From Mycobacterium sp. (lineage in GTDB: Bacteria; Actinomycetota; Actinomycetes; Mycobacteriales; Mycobacteriaceae): a stretch of DNA of 64,000 nucleotides. This document shows positions 37,350 through 46,553 of this stretch, piece by piece (position 1 is the stretch's first letter; every line of letters begins with the position of its first letter). A program made the position numbers and the translations under genes. The DNA is taken from the NCBI RefSeq assembly GCF_029961025.1, contig NZ_JASBVP010000011.1, forward strand, positions 1 to 64,000. The letters are read 5' to 3'. The notes below the pieces were generated by a model. That model did no database searches. It saw nothing but the letters and a program-made list of their open reading frames with translations, and had not been told where the DNA came from.

Positions 37350-38240
37350 CTACGTGCCGGCCAGCAGCCCCCGCAGCTCGGCGCGGCCGTCGTCGTCGAG
37401 CGGCAGTAGCGGCAGACGCGGATCACCGGCGGGAAATCCGAGCAGATCCAGTCCGGCTTTGACGGTCGTGGCCAGCCCGCCGGCGACGATGAACTCCAGC
37501 AGCGGTTTGAGTTCGCCGTAGATGGCTTCCGCCGTGCGGGCATCGCCGGCGCGCACGGCGTGGTACAGCTCGATGCACGGCCGCGGCCGCAGGTTCGGTG
37601 CGGCCGTGCACCAGCCGGCGGCACCCGCCCGCAGGGCGGCCAGCACCAGCGGGTTGCTGCCGTTGTAAAACGGCAACCGCCCCCCGCTGAGCTCGGCGAT
37701 GCGCTGCATCCGGGACAGCTCGCCGGTGGATTCCTTGACCATGGTCAGGTTGTCGATGCTCTCGAACATCCGCACCAGCAGCTCGGGGCTCATGTCCACG
37801 CCGCTGGTCGCCGGATTGTTGTAGGCCATGATCGGGATATCGATGGCCGCGGCGACCCGCGCGTAGTGGCCGATGATCTCGCGTTCGGTGAGCTTCCAGT
37901 AGCTCACCGGGATGACCTGCACCGCATCGGCGCCGGCCCGTTGCGCGTAGCGGGCGCGGCGAATCGTCTTGGCGCTGGTCAGATCCGATACCCCGACGAT
38001 CACCGGCAGCCGGCCGTCGACCGCGGCGATGGTGGTGTCCACCACGGCGTCGAATTCGGGATCCTCAAGGTAGGCCAGTTCGCCGGTGCTGCCGAGGGCG
38101 GCGATGGCGTGCACCCCGGCGGTGACCAGCCGGTCGATGAGCCGGGCCAGCGTGGCGGTGTCGATGGTGCCGGCCGAATCCTGGGAGAACGGGGTCACCG
38201 GGTAGGCGATGATGCCGTGAATTTCGGGTGTTTCGGACAT
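37350..38240 (-). CDS. DapA-family (dihydrodipicolinate synthase-like) aldolase
   Basis: A 296-aa TIM-barrel lyase of the DHDPS/NAL family. It has ALGSTGELAYL, the tyrosine in IMAYNNPATSG and the Schiff-base lysine in TMVKESTGE. True lysine-pathway DapA is expected elsewhere in the genome, so with the adjacent class II aldolase this is more likely a catabolic aldolase or dehydratase for a sugar acid or similar compound. It starts two bases after the aldolase stop and ends 15 bp from the convergent ypfJ-like gene. Confidence 0.88.
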   Translation of the reverse strand: MSETPEIHGIIAYPVTPFSQDSAGTIDTATLARLIDRLVTAGVHAIAALGSTGELAYLEDPEFDAVVDTTIAAVDGRLPVIVGVSDLTSAKTIRRARYAQRAGADAVQVIPVSYWKLTEREIIGHYARVAAAIDIPIMAYNNPATSGVDMSPELLVRMFESIDNLTMVKESTGELSRMQRIAELSGGRLPFYNGSNPLVLAALRAGAAGWCTAAPNLRPRPCIELYHAVRAGDARTAEAIYGELKPLLEFIVAGGLATTVKAGLDLLGFPAGDPRLPLLPLDDDGRAELRGLLAGT

Positions 38241-38242
38241 GC

Positions 38243-39028
38243 TCAGCTCGTCAGAACCTCGGGGTGGCGCGCCAGCGCGCGGCGGGCGTAGTAAGCGAAA
38301 TTGGCCCGGCTGCGCTGCGGGGTCAGCGTCCAGTCGTGGGCCTCACGGGCCAGCCGCTCCGGCAATTCTTTGATGGTGCCGGCCGACATCGCCGCCAGCT
38401 GCAGCTTTGCGGCGCGCTCGATGAGGATCGCCAGTGAGCACGCCTCCTCCACGCTTGCGCCCGCTATCACCTGGCCGTGGTGGGCCAGCAGGATCGCCTT
38501 CTTGTCGCCCAGGGCGGAGCTGATGATCTCGCCCTCCTCGTTGCCCACCGGCACGCCCGGCCAGTCGGCCAGAAACGCGCAATCGTCGTATAGCGGTGTG
38601 GTGTCCATGTGCGAGACGAGCAGCGGCACCTCAAGCATCGACAACGCCGCCACATGGAAGGCGTGGGTGTGCACAATGCAGTGCACGTCGGGCCGCGCCC
38701 GGTAAATCCAGCTGTGAAATCGGTTGGCGGGATTGGCCATTCCGGTGCCGTCGAGCACGTTGAGGTCTTCGTCGACGACAAGCAGGTTATCCTCGGTGAT
38801 CTCGTCGAAGCCAAGTCCCAACCGCTGGGTGTAATAGCTGCCGGGCTCTTCGGCGCGGGCGGTGATCTGGCCGGTCAGGCCGGAATCGTGGCCGGCATCA
38901 AAGAGCACCCGACAGGTCAGCGCCACCTTTTGCCGGGTGGTGAACCCCGTGTCGGCGACGGTGGCGGCGAGGCGGTCCTGCGCACGACGCATCAGCTCGG
39001 ATTTCGAATCGGTGAAGGTGGTTGCCAT
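38243..39028 (-). CDS. Class II aldolase/adducin family protein
   Basis: A 261-aa zinc-dependent aldolase or epimerase-like protein. Metal ligands appear in CIVHTHAFHVAAL and ILLAHHGQVIAGASVEEA, both typical of the family. The substrate is unknown. It is the first gene of a two-gene operon with the DapA-family gene and is divergent from the XRE-cupin regulator, with 59 bp between start codons. Absent from the matching M. tuberculosis order as remembered. Confidence 0.9.
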   Translation of the reverse strand: MATTFTDSKSELMRRAQDRLAATVADTGFTTRQKVALTCRVLFDAGHDSGLTGQITARAEEPGSYYTQRLGLGFDEITEDNLLVVDEDLNVLDGTGMANPANRFHSWIYRARPDVHCIVHTHAFHVAALSMLEVPLLVSHMDTTPLYDDCAFLADWPGVPVGNEEGEIISSALGDKKAILLAHHGQVIAGASVEEACSLAILIERAAKLQLAAMSAGTIKELPERLAREAHDWTLTPQRSRANFAYYARRALARHPEVLTS

Positions 39029-39055
39029 CGGAGGCTCCCGGGATCGTCGTAGTTA

Positions 39056-39087
39056 GACACTATGATCACTATAGGAAACATTGTGTC
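39056..39087. promoter_or_regulatory. Candidate operator between the aldolase operon and its regulator
   Basis: An imperfect dyad with outer arms GACAC (39056-39060) and GTGTC (39083-39087), and partial matches inside (TATGATCAC against GTTTCCTA). It is AT-rich and lies directly before the regulator ATG at 39088, between the divergent starts. It is the obvious site for autoregulation by the XRE protein. Confidence 0.45.
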
Positions 39088-39702
39088 ATGCAGCAATACC
39101 GTCCGGAAAGCCCCGATGAACCGCCTCGACCACGCGAAACACGTGAGCATCACCCAAAGGAGCCACCGGTGACCGCGCTGCTGCGCGCGGTTCGCCGGCA
39201 GCGCGGCCTCACCCTTGAGACGCTCGCCGCGCAGACCGGATTGACCAAGAGTTATCTGTCTAAAATCGAGCGCCGCCAGAGCACCCCGTCGATCGCGGTC
39301 GCCCTGAAAATCGCCCGCGCTCTCGATGTCGATGTCTCGCAGCTATTCTCCGACCAGACACCCGACGCCAAGATCACCGTCGACCGCGCCGCCCAGCGGG
39401 ACGCTGCCGGGAGATATGTGGCTTTGGCAGCGGGGGTTCTCGGAAAGTCCATGTCGGCATTCGTAGTTCGGCCAACCGGCAATACGGCCGAGGGTCCCGG
39501 ACCGGTGCACACCGGCCAGGAATTCGTGTTCGTGCACGCCGGGACGGTCGAACTGCACTACGGTGACCAAACCATTACCCTGGGTGCGGGCGACAGCGCC
39601 TACTTCGACGCGTCGGTCAGTCACCGTTTCCGTGCGATCGGCGCGGCGCGCGCCGAGGTGGTGGTGGTGGCGGCCGATGACCCCGGCGCTGCCCGGCGGT
39701 GA
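39088..39702 (+). CDS. XRE-family regulator with C-terminal cupin domain
   Basis: A 204-aa regulator with an N-terminal helix-turn-helix (LRAVRRQRGLTLETLAAQTGL, then TKSYLSKIERRQSTPSIAVA) and a C-terminal cupin (GQEFVFVHAGTVELHYGD, SAYFDASVSHRFRAIG) that likely binds a ligand. The ATG at 39088 is preferred; the open frame upstream runs into the divergent aldolase gene. Such regulators usually control the adjacent catabolic operon. Confidence 0.9.
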   Translation: MQQYRPESPDEPPRPRETREHHPKEPPVTALLRAVRRQRGLTLETLAAQTGLTKSYLSKIERRQSTPSIAVALKIARALDVDVSQLFSDQTPDAKITVDRAAQRDAAGRYVALAAGVLGKSMSAFVVRPTGNTAEGPGPVHTGQEFVFVHAGTVELHYGDQTITLGAGDSAYFDASVSHRFRAIGAARAEVVVVAADDPGAARR

Positions 39703-39762
39703 CCGGCGACCCCGTCACCGGCGCGGATGCGCCCCGCCGGATGACCCGGGGAGGAAACGTAC

Positions 39763-41355
39763 ATGGACGAAGATCCGCAACCGGCCGACGGTGATGACGC
39801 CGGGCCGTCGGGCATCCGCCGGCGAACGCTGCTGACGACGGGCGCGGCGTCGGCGCTCGCCGGTGCCGGCCTCGGCCTGGGTGGGGCCGCGCTGCTGCCC
39901 TCACGGCCCCACGGCCTGACCCTGTGGCCCCGGCCGAGCCGCAACGGCGCACCTCCGGTCAGCGGTCTGCACCTGCAATTCGGCACCAACGCCGCCACCG
40001 AGGTCGTGGTGTCGTGGCACACCACCGACGCCGTGGGCAATCCGCGGGTCATGGTCGGCGTGCCGGGGTCCGGTTTCGGGCGCACCGTGCACGCCGAGAC
40101 GCGCACCTACCGGGACGCGAAATCGGGTATCGAGGTCCGCGTCAACCATGCCCGGCTGGATCGCCTGTCCCCCGACACCGACTACGTCTACGCGGCGGTC
40201 CACGACGGCGCCACCCCCGAGCTGGGGACGGTGCGAACCGCTCCTTCGGGGCGAAAACCCTTGTGTTTCACCAGTTTCGGCGATCAGTCCACTCCGGCGC
40301 TAAACACCGCCGCCGGGACGTCCTTCACCAGCGACAACATCGGATCACCGGCCGCGGCGGATATCACCACCGCCATCGAACGCATCGCCCCGCTGTTCAA
40401 CCTGGTCAACGGCGACCTGTGCTATGCCAACCTGGCCCACGACCGGGTCCGCGCCTGGTCGGATTGGTTCGAGAACAACACCCGCTCGGCACGCTACCGG
40501 CCCTGGATGCCCGCGGTGGGTAACCACGAAAACGAATTGGGCAACGGGCCCATCGGATATGCGGCCTATCAGACGTATTTCGCGTTGCCCGACTCCGGGT
40601 CCGGGCGGGAGTTCCAGGGCTTGTGGTATTCGTTCACCGCCGGTTCGGTGCGGGTGATCAGCCTCAGCAACGACGACGTGTGCTATCAAGACGGCGGCAA
40701 CTTCTACGTCCACGGCTATTCGGGTGGGGAGCAAAAGCGGTGGCTTGACGCAGAACTCGCCGCCGCCCGTCGCGACCCGGGAATCGACTGGGTGGTCGTT
40801 TGCATGCACCAGACGGCGATCTCGACCGCCGATCGCACCAACGGCGCCGACCTCGGCATCCGCCGGGAATGGCTGCCGCTCTTCGACCGCTATCGCGTCG
40901 ATTTGGTGGTGTGCGGACACGAACATCACTACGAACGCGCACATCCGCTGCGCGGCACGCTTGACACCGACACCCGAACACCGATACCGGTGGCCACCGC
41001 CGGCGACGTCATCGACTCCACCAAGGGAACGGTGCACGTCGTCATCGGCGGGGGCGGCACCTCGGCGCCGTCCAATCGGATGTTCTTCCCCGAGCCCCGG
41101 TGCCGGGTGCTGACCGGTGTCGGCGGTTTCGATCCGGCGATCGGGCGCAAGGCCCCGATCTATGTCACCGAAGACGCACCGTGGTCGGCGTTTCGCGACC
41201 GCGACAATCCCTACGGGTTCGTCGCGTTCGAGGTCGATCCCGGTGACCCCGGCGGCAGCACATCGATCAGGGCGACCCACTACGCGGTAGCCGGACCGTT
41301 CGGTGCGCTAACCGTGGTCGACCGGTTCACCCTCACCAAGCCGCGGGGCGGCTAG
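39763..41355 (+). CDS. Purple acid phosphatase-like metallophosphoesterase
   Basis: A 530-aa exported metallophosphoesterase like Rv2577. A twin-arginine signal (GIRRRTLLTTGAASALAGAG) leads to a fibronectin-like N domain and a calcineurin-like domain: FTSFGDQ, LVNGDLCYAN, PAVGNHENE, VVCMHQT and VVCGHEHHYERAHPL, a full set of metal ligands. The ATG follows GGGGAGG. It probably frees phosphate outside the membrane. Confidence 0.93.
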   Translation: MDEDPQPADGDDAGPSGIRRRTLLTTGAASALAGAGLGLGGAALLPSRPHGLTLWPRPSRNGAPPVSGLHLQFGTNAATEVVVSWHTTDAVGNPRVMVGVPGSGFGRTVHAETRTYRDAKSGIEVRVNHARLDRLSPDTDYVYAAVHDGATPELGTVRTAPSGRKPLCFTSFGDQSTPALNTAAGTSFTSDNIGSPAAADITTAIERIAPLFNLVNGDLCYANLAHDRVRAWSDWFENNTRSARYRPWMPAVGNHENELGNGPIGYAAYQTYFALPDSGSGREFQGLWYSFTAGSVRVISLSNDDVCYQDGGNFYVHGYSGGEQKRWLDAELAAARRDPGIDWVVVCMHQTAISTADRTNGADLGIRREWLPLFDRYRVDLVVCGHEHHYERAHPLRGTLDTDTRTPIPVATAGDVIDSTKGTVHVVIGGGGTSAPSNRMFFPEPRCRVLTGVGGFDPAIGRKAPIYVTEDAPWSAFRDRDNPYGFVAFEVDPGDPGGSTSIRATHYAVAGPFGALTVVDRFTLTKPRGG

Positions 41356-41491
41356 CTGCAGCACGCCGCTTGGCGACGGTGCCGGTTGCCAGCGCGTCAG
41401 AGATCGGTCCGATCGGCGATCCCCACCCGCCAGCGCGCGGGCGGTGGCGTCCAGCCCCGACCGGCCGCGTGGTCAGCTTTCGACGGCACGG

Positions 41492-43167
41492 CTAGCCGTG
41501 ACCGAGTCGGATGGCTTTGACCAGCAGCATGATCGCGCCGAGGACCAGATAGCCGCGCAACGCCAGCATGCCCAGCCGGGTGCCGGTGGACCAGCGGACC
41601 GGTTGCAGCAACGCCAGCGGCGGCATCCGCCAGGTGGAGCGCTCGGCGGGGCTGATCGCCCGGGAGCGGGGGTCGGGCCCTAAGGGCTGGGGCTTCCGGC
41701 GGGCCGACCACCGCATCAGGATCACCGCGGCGCCCCCGGCGAGGGCAAGCCCCCCGGCCAGGTAGCCGGTGACGGCGACCCCGTCAACGCGAGGGAACAG
41801 TGTTGTTGTCATCAGGACCGCCGACAGCAGCAACAGCACCCCGACGATGAAACCGGCTAACGCGTTAAGCCACGGCCGATCACCCACGGCCCCAGCACTT
41901 CGCGATCGTTGCACAGCAACAGCAAAAACACGGTGGCGCTGGGCAGCAGCAGCCCCGCCAAAGCCTGCACCCCGGTGGTGATCAACCCCAGCGGCGCGCC
42001 GGGAATCAGCACGATCACCGCGGCCAGCGCCACCATCGCGGTGTAGGACAAATAAAACGGTTTGGCGTCGGAAAAACCGCGGTGCAGCGAATGCTTGATC
42101 CCGAACACGTCACCGAAGGCGTTGCTGGTGGCCAGGGTGACCGCGGCGGCGCCGATGATGGCGGCATCCAAAAGCACGATCGCAAACAGCGACCCCAGCA
42201 GCCGATCGTGCTCACCGAGCAGCCGCGCCACCGCGCCGGCGTCGACGAACTCGCCACGGGTGTGGGTTTCCCGGGCGACCCAGGCGCCGGTCATCATCAA
42301 CGCCGCCGCCCCGATCACCACCACGAACGCCCCCACGGTGGTGTCGGCGCGCTCATAGCCGATAAAACGGGGGGTGATGCGCTTGTCGATGATGTTGGAC
42401 TGCTGGAAAAACAGCTGCCAGGGGGCGACCGTGGTGCCGACGATGGCGATGATCAACAGCACCACCGTGGAGTTAAAACCACCCGACACCCCGGGAACCA
42501 CGAAGGAATGCCCCGCGTGCGCCCAGCGCGGGTGCGCCATCAACAGCATGGGGATTTCCAGCAGCGAGACCGCGATAAACACGAACATCGCCCGCTCCCA
42601 GCGCCGGAAACTGCCGGTGGCCGCGATCACGATCAACGCCACCGCCGCCGCCGGCACCACCACATAGCGGGAGACCCCGAAATACTCGGCGGCCAAAACG
42701 ACCCCGATGAACTCGGTGACGATCGTCAAAAAGTTCAGCGCGAACAGGTCCCCGACGGAAAACCAGCCCCAAAACCGCCCGAAGCGCTCGTTGATCAGCC
42801 GGGCATGCCCCACCCCGGTGACCGCCCCCAGTCGCACCACCATCTCCTGGTTGACGATCAGCACCGGGATCAACAGCGGCAGCGTCCACAGCAGGCTATA
42901 CCCGTAGTTCTGCCCGGCCTGCACGTAGGTCGCCACCCCCCCGGCGTCGTTGTCGCCGACCATCACGATCAGACCCGGCCCCATGATCGCCAGCAGGGTC
43001 ACCAGCCGGGCCCTGAGCGTGCGCGGGCGCTCGGACTCACCAACCCGGATCCGCCCCAGCGCCCCCTCGATATCCCCCAGGTGCGCGCTGTCGAGCACCG
43101 CGGCGCGCCGCGGCGCCCCCGCCAAAGCGGCCCCCTCAACATCAACCCGGTCCTGCACGGTCATCAC
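41492..43167 (-). pseudogene. NRAMP-like divalent metal (probably Mg) transporter with a frameshift
   Basis: The upstream frame (41857-43167, 436 aa) is an NRAMP-fold transporter with about ten membrane segments. TM1 has GDNDAGGVAT where classical NRAMPs have DPGN, and TM6 has VAPWQLFFQQS where they have MPH. Loss of the TM6 methionine argues against a standard Mn/Fe transporter and fits the magnesium-transporting NRAMP branch. After VLGPWV the protein continues in the -1 frame as GDRPWLNALAGFIVGVLLLL with two more membrane segments, ending at 41492. The span is one base short of whole codons. The start (GTG 43167 or ATG 43164) overlaps the MgtE-like stop. It could be mutated or an assembly error. 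Confidence 0.82.
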
Positions 43168-44495
43168 CGATCACCCCCCACGCCATCGATCCCCTCCAGA
43201 TCACCGGTGTCCCGCAGCGGGCGGGGCCCGGGTTCTCGCCGGCGCCACTCCTCGGGAACACTGAAATCCAGCACATCATCGATGGTGACCACCCCCAGCA
43301 GCCGATCCTCCTCATCGACCACCGGCATCAGGTGCAGGTTGTAATCCGACATCAACACCGCGACATCGGTCAGATCGGCCTGCGGGGTCACCCGAACCGG
43401 ATCCGAATCCATCAGCCTGGCCACCGCCTCACCCGGGTCGGCCTGCAGCAACGTGATCACCGCCACCGTCCCGGCCAGCCGCTGGCGCTCGTCGAGCACA
43501 TGCATCTGCAGCAGCGCCTCGGGCTGCAAGGGGCGCGCCCCGGCGATCACGGCCAGCGCCTCACCGGCGGTGGCGGCCGTGCCGCAGGTCACAAAATCCA
43601 GGTTCATCAACCCCCCCGCGCTGTCGGGATGAAACCCCATCAAGGTGAGCACCTTGGTGCGCTGCGGGGCCGGCATCAACTCCAAAACCCGCCGCCGGCG
43701 GGATTGGCGCACATCCACGATCGTGTCCGCGGCGTCATCGGCGCGCATCCGCCCCAGCAGCGCGGCCACCTCCTCATCGGGCATGTCATCGAGCAACCGG
43801 CTGGCCTTGCCGGGGTCGAGCTCTTCGAAAACATCGGCCTCCAGCTCCGGGTCGGTGCGCACCCGATCGAGGATCTCCCCGCTTTCGGCCCGATCCGCCT
43901 CCTCCAACAAATCGGCGATCTGCGCCGGCTTGAGCGCCCCCACCCGCCCAAACACCCGGCGCACCGCCATCGACTGGCCATGCCCAATCAACGGCTCAAA
44001 CGCCTTCCAATCCCGGGCGGGATGACCCCCCGGGGTTTTCAGCAACCCGAACAACCGCGGCGGGCGGCGGGTATCCACCCGCGCCAGCACCCACCCCCCC
44101 GCGGTCTCCTCCAACTCCACGTCATAGGCGCGCACCAACTCCCCGGCGGCCACATCAATCAACCGATACCCCAACACATCCGCCCGCAACAACACCTCCC
44201 CCAGCCGGCGCTCAAAACCCCGCAAATCAATCTTGTTTTTCGCCAACACCACCCGCCCCGGCTCCAACCCCTCCACAGCCTTCCCCCCCACAAACACCCG
44301 CCGATCCCCCACCGCGACCACCACCCCACTCACCCGCGGATAAGCCTCCAGCCCACCCAACCGCACAATCACGTCATCCACCCGGCCCACTGCCTCCCCC
44401 GACGGCGTCACCACCGGCGCCCGCAACACCTCCGACAAATGAATCACCCGTGCCCCCACACCCCGCACACCCAGTTCCGTGGATGACCCAACCAT
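43164..44495 (-). CDS. Soluble MgtE-N/CBS protein with PRC-barrel-like N-terminus
   Basis: A 443-aa protein without membrane segments. The first 100 residues resemble a PRC barrel (VIHLSEVLRAPVVTPSGEAVG). Then comes an MgtE N domain of helical repeats (ADLLEEADRAESGEILDR, DDMPDEEVAALLGRM) and two CBS motifs ending in LMPVVDEEDRLLGVVTIDDV. In MgtE these parts sense Mg and gate the channel; here the channel domain is missing and an NRAMP-like transporter is coupled downstream instead. The ATG at 44495 with GGGAGG seven bases upstream is chosen over an open frame starting at 44513. Confidence 0.88.
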   Translation of the reverse strand: MVGSSTELGVRGVGARVIHLSEVLRAPVVTPSGEAVGRVDDVIVRLGGLEAYPRVSGVVVAVGDRRVFVGGKAVEGLEPGRVVLAKNKIDLRGFERRLGEVLLRADVLGYRLIDVAAGELVRAYDVELEETAGGWVLARVDTRRPPRLFGLLKTPGGHPARDWKAFEPLIGHGQSMAVRRVFGRVGALKPAQIADLLEEADRAESGEILDRVRTDPELEADVFEELDPGKASRLLDDMPDEEVAALLGRMRADDAADTIVDVRQSRRRRVLELMPAPQRTKVLTLMGFHPDSAGGLMNLDFVTCGTAATAGEALAVIAGARPLQPEALLQMHVLDERQRLAGTVAVITLLQADPGEAVARLMDSDPVRVTPQADLTDVAVLMSDYNLHLMPVVDEEDRLLGVVTIDDVLDFSVPEEWRRREPGPRPLRDTGDLEGIDGVGGDR

Positions 44496-44509
44496 CGGAA
44501 AACCTCCCA

Positions 44510-44815
44510 TCAACGCAGGACTCGAAATGACTGGACTAGCCGCCGCACAGCGCTGCTGTGCAGCGGATGAAACGGTGTGCCGATCCCCAGCGCCCGCAGG
44601 ACATCGACCTCGTAGCCGAGCGACTTGACCCTGCTCGGCACGCTGGACCGGGAGATGCGCACCACCATGATCTTTCCCGCATTTCCCGCACCGTCGGGCC
44701 CGAGCGAGCCTATCGTCTCGCCCGATCTCACCTGCAGGCTTAGATCATCGACGGCGGTGACATGACCGTAGCGGATGGTCAGGTTCCGGCAATCTGCGGC
44801 CGGCCGGGCGCTCAT
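44510..44815 (-). pseudogene. Remnant of an ABC transporter ATPase
   Basis: A 101-codon frame with a good ribosome binding site (GGAGGGCGACT) starts like an ABC ATPase (NLTIRYGHVTAVDDLSLQVRSG). The Walker A site is ruined: GPDGAGNAGKI in place of GPNGAGKST. The rest does not match any ABC region and no signature or Walker B follows. The frame ends just before the MgtE-like gene. It is most likely a decayed or truncated gene. Confidence 0.65.
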
Positions 44816-45417
44816 AGTCGCCCTCCTTCAGGGTTCGGGCCATGTTGCCAGACACCTCCTATCCCGCCGTCGGGGCCATGCCCTGACCCGCGTCAACATT
44901 CGCCGAGTACGTCGGACACCGGCACCGATGCGGTACCGGAAGCGCCCGCGCCCACCCGGTCGAAACGGTGCGCGCTTCACCACCGGGGCGGTGGTTAGCT
45001 ACGCGCACGTCATGGTTAGTAGTCGCCCAATTGCTAACCAAAGTTCCCGGGTCGGGTCGTGAAGGGTGTGCCGGCTCACCGATCGACGCACAGCGTGACC
45101 CTCACCGGGAGGACGTCAACCTGTCCGCCGATGCCGCGGGCGATACCGTGGTGACCCGGGGGCACACGCTCAGCAACCCTCGCGGCGGCTAGGAGCGTGA
45201 CTCGGTAACGGGTCAGGCGTCGCGCGCGTGGCGACGGACCTGGGAATGTTTGGGCCTGGCTTGCTAACACGCCGGGTGGACCAGGCGCGAAAGTGCAGCC
45301 AGCGACACGTTTCCCGAGAGACACCGTCGCCACCGGCACTCTCGCGTCACACCCGATGATCACCCCTCGCCACCGCACCACTGACCAGGTTAGCAATACC
45401 GACCCACGCTCCTCGCC
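44816..45417. other. 600-bp intergenic stretch with a repeated TTGCTAAC motif
   Basis: No gene is supported here. TTGCTAACC occurs at 45031-45039, TTGCTAACA at 45261-45269, and the inverted form GGTTAGCAA at 45388-45396. These AT-richer words in a GC-rich region may be regulator sites. M. tuberculosis has dhaA near the radical SAM gene, but no haloalkane dehalogenase was seen here. Confidence 0.4.
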
Positions 45418-46431
45418 TCAGAACAGCGTCGCCTGCAGCGGTGCCGGCCCTACCGCGGCGGTGGCCGCCGCCGGGTAGGGACGATGATCGCCGGCCAGCC
45501 GGTACCTGGCGATCAGCGGCGTCACCCGCTTGTGCAGTTCGTCGCGATAGCGTGGCGGCAGATACGCTCCGCGCCGGTACAACTCGCGATAGGTGCCGAC
45601 CAGTTCGGGATGTGAGCGGGCCAGCCAGGACATGAACCAGCCGCGGGTGGCGCCGCGCAGGTGCAGCCCGAACACGGTCACACTGGTGGCGCCGGCGGCC
45701 GCGATCTGGCTCAGCAGTCCATCGAGGTGCTCGACGGAGTCGGTCAGATACGGCAGCACCGGCGCCACCATCACGTGGCAGTGCAGACCGGCGTCGCGGA
45801 CCGCGGTGATCAGCGCCAGCCTTGCCTGTGGCGTCGGCGTGCCGGGTTCGACGTCTTTGTGTAGCTCCGGATCCGCTACTGCCAGCGACACCGCCACCGA
45901 CAGTGAAACCCGTTGCGCGGCAGCGGCGATCAGCGGGAGGTCACGGCGCAACAAGGTGCCCTTGGTGAGAATGGAGAGCGGGGTGCCGGACTCGGCCAGC
46001 GCGCCGATAACGCCGGGCATCAGCGCGTAGCGGCCCTCGGCGCGCTGATAGGGGTCGGTGTTGGTGCCCAACGCCACGGTCTCGCGCCGCCATGACGGGT
46101 GGCGCAGCTCACGGCGCAAGACCTCGGCGACATTGGTCTTGACGACAATCTGGGTGTCGAAGTCGGTGCCGCAGTCGAACTCCAGGTATTCGTGGCTGGG
46201 ACGGGCGAAGCAGTAGCGGCAGGCGTGCGAGCACCCGCGATAGGGGTTCACGGTGTAGCGGAACGGCAAGGTCGCCGTGCTCGGCAGTTTGTTGAGCGCG
46301 GACTTGCACAGCACTTCGTGGAAGGTGATGCCGTCGAACTGGGGGGTGCGCACACTGCGGAACAAGCCGATCCGCTGCAGTCCGGGTAGCGCTCCGTCGT
46401 CGACATCGATGCCCTGGCCGGCCCACCGCAT
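45418..46431 (-). CDS. Radical SAM protein, Rv2578c-like
   Basis: A 337-aa radical SAM enzyme. The iron-sulfur motif is NPYRGCSHACRYCFARPSHEY (CxxxCxxC). It resembles the SplB-related or Rv2578c family, whose substrate is unknown. Further conserved parts are VALGTNTDPYQRAEGRYALM and LSILTKGTLLRRDLPL. It stands alone on the minus strand with about 120 bp to hisS. Length and motifs are complete. Confidence 0.9.
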   Translation of the reverse strand: MRWAGQGIDVDDGALPGLQRIGLFRSVRTPQFDGITFHEVLCKSALNKLPSTATLPFRYTVNPYRGCSHACRYCFARPSHEYLEFDCGTDFDTQIVVKTNVAEVLRRELRHPSWRRETVALGTNTDPYQRAEGRYALMPGVIGALAESGTPLSILTKGTLLRRDLPLIAAAAQRVSLSVAVSLAVADPELHKDVEPGTPTPQARLALITAVRDAGLHCHVMVAPVLPYLTDSVEHLDGLLSQIAAAGATSVTVFGLHLRGATRGWFMSWLARSHPELVGTYRELYRRGAYLPPRYRDELHKRVTPLIARYRLAGDHRPYPAAATAAVGPAPLQATLF

Positions 46432-46553
46432 CCCTTAATTCGAACTGACGTGCGAGGACATGTCAAGGATCGGCGCGCCCCGGGCGGCTGCTCACCTCGG
46501 ATGCAAGGCCGGCCCCGGTGGCCGAGCCGGCTGCCGAGGCGCCGCACCGCCAC

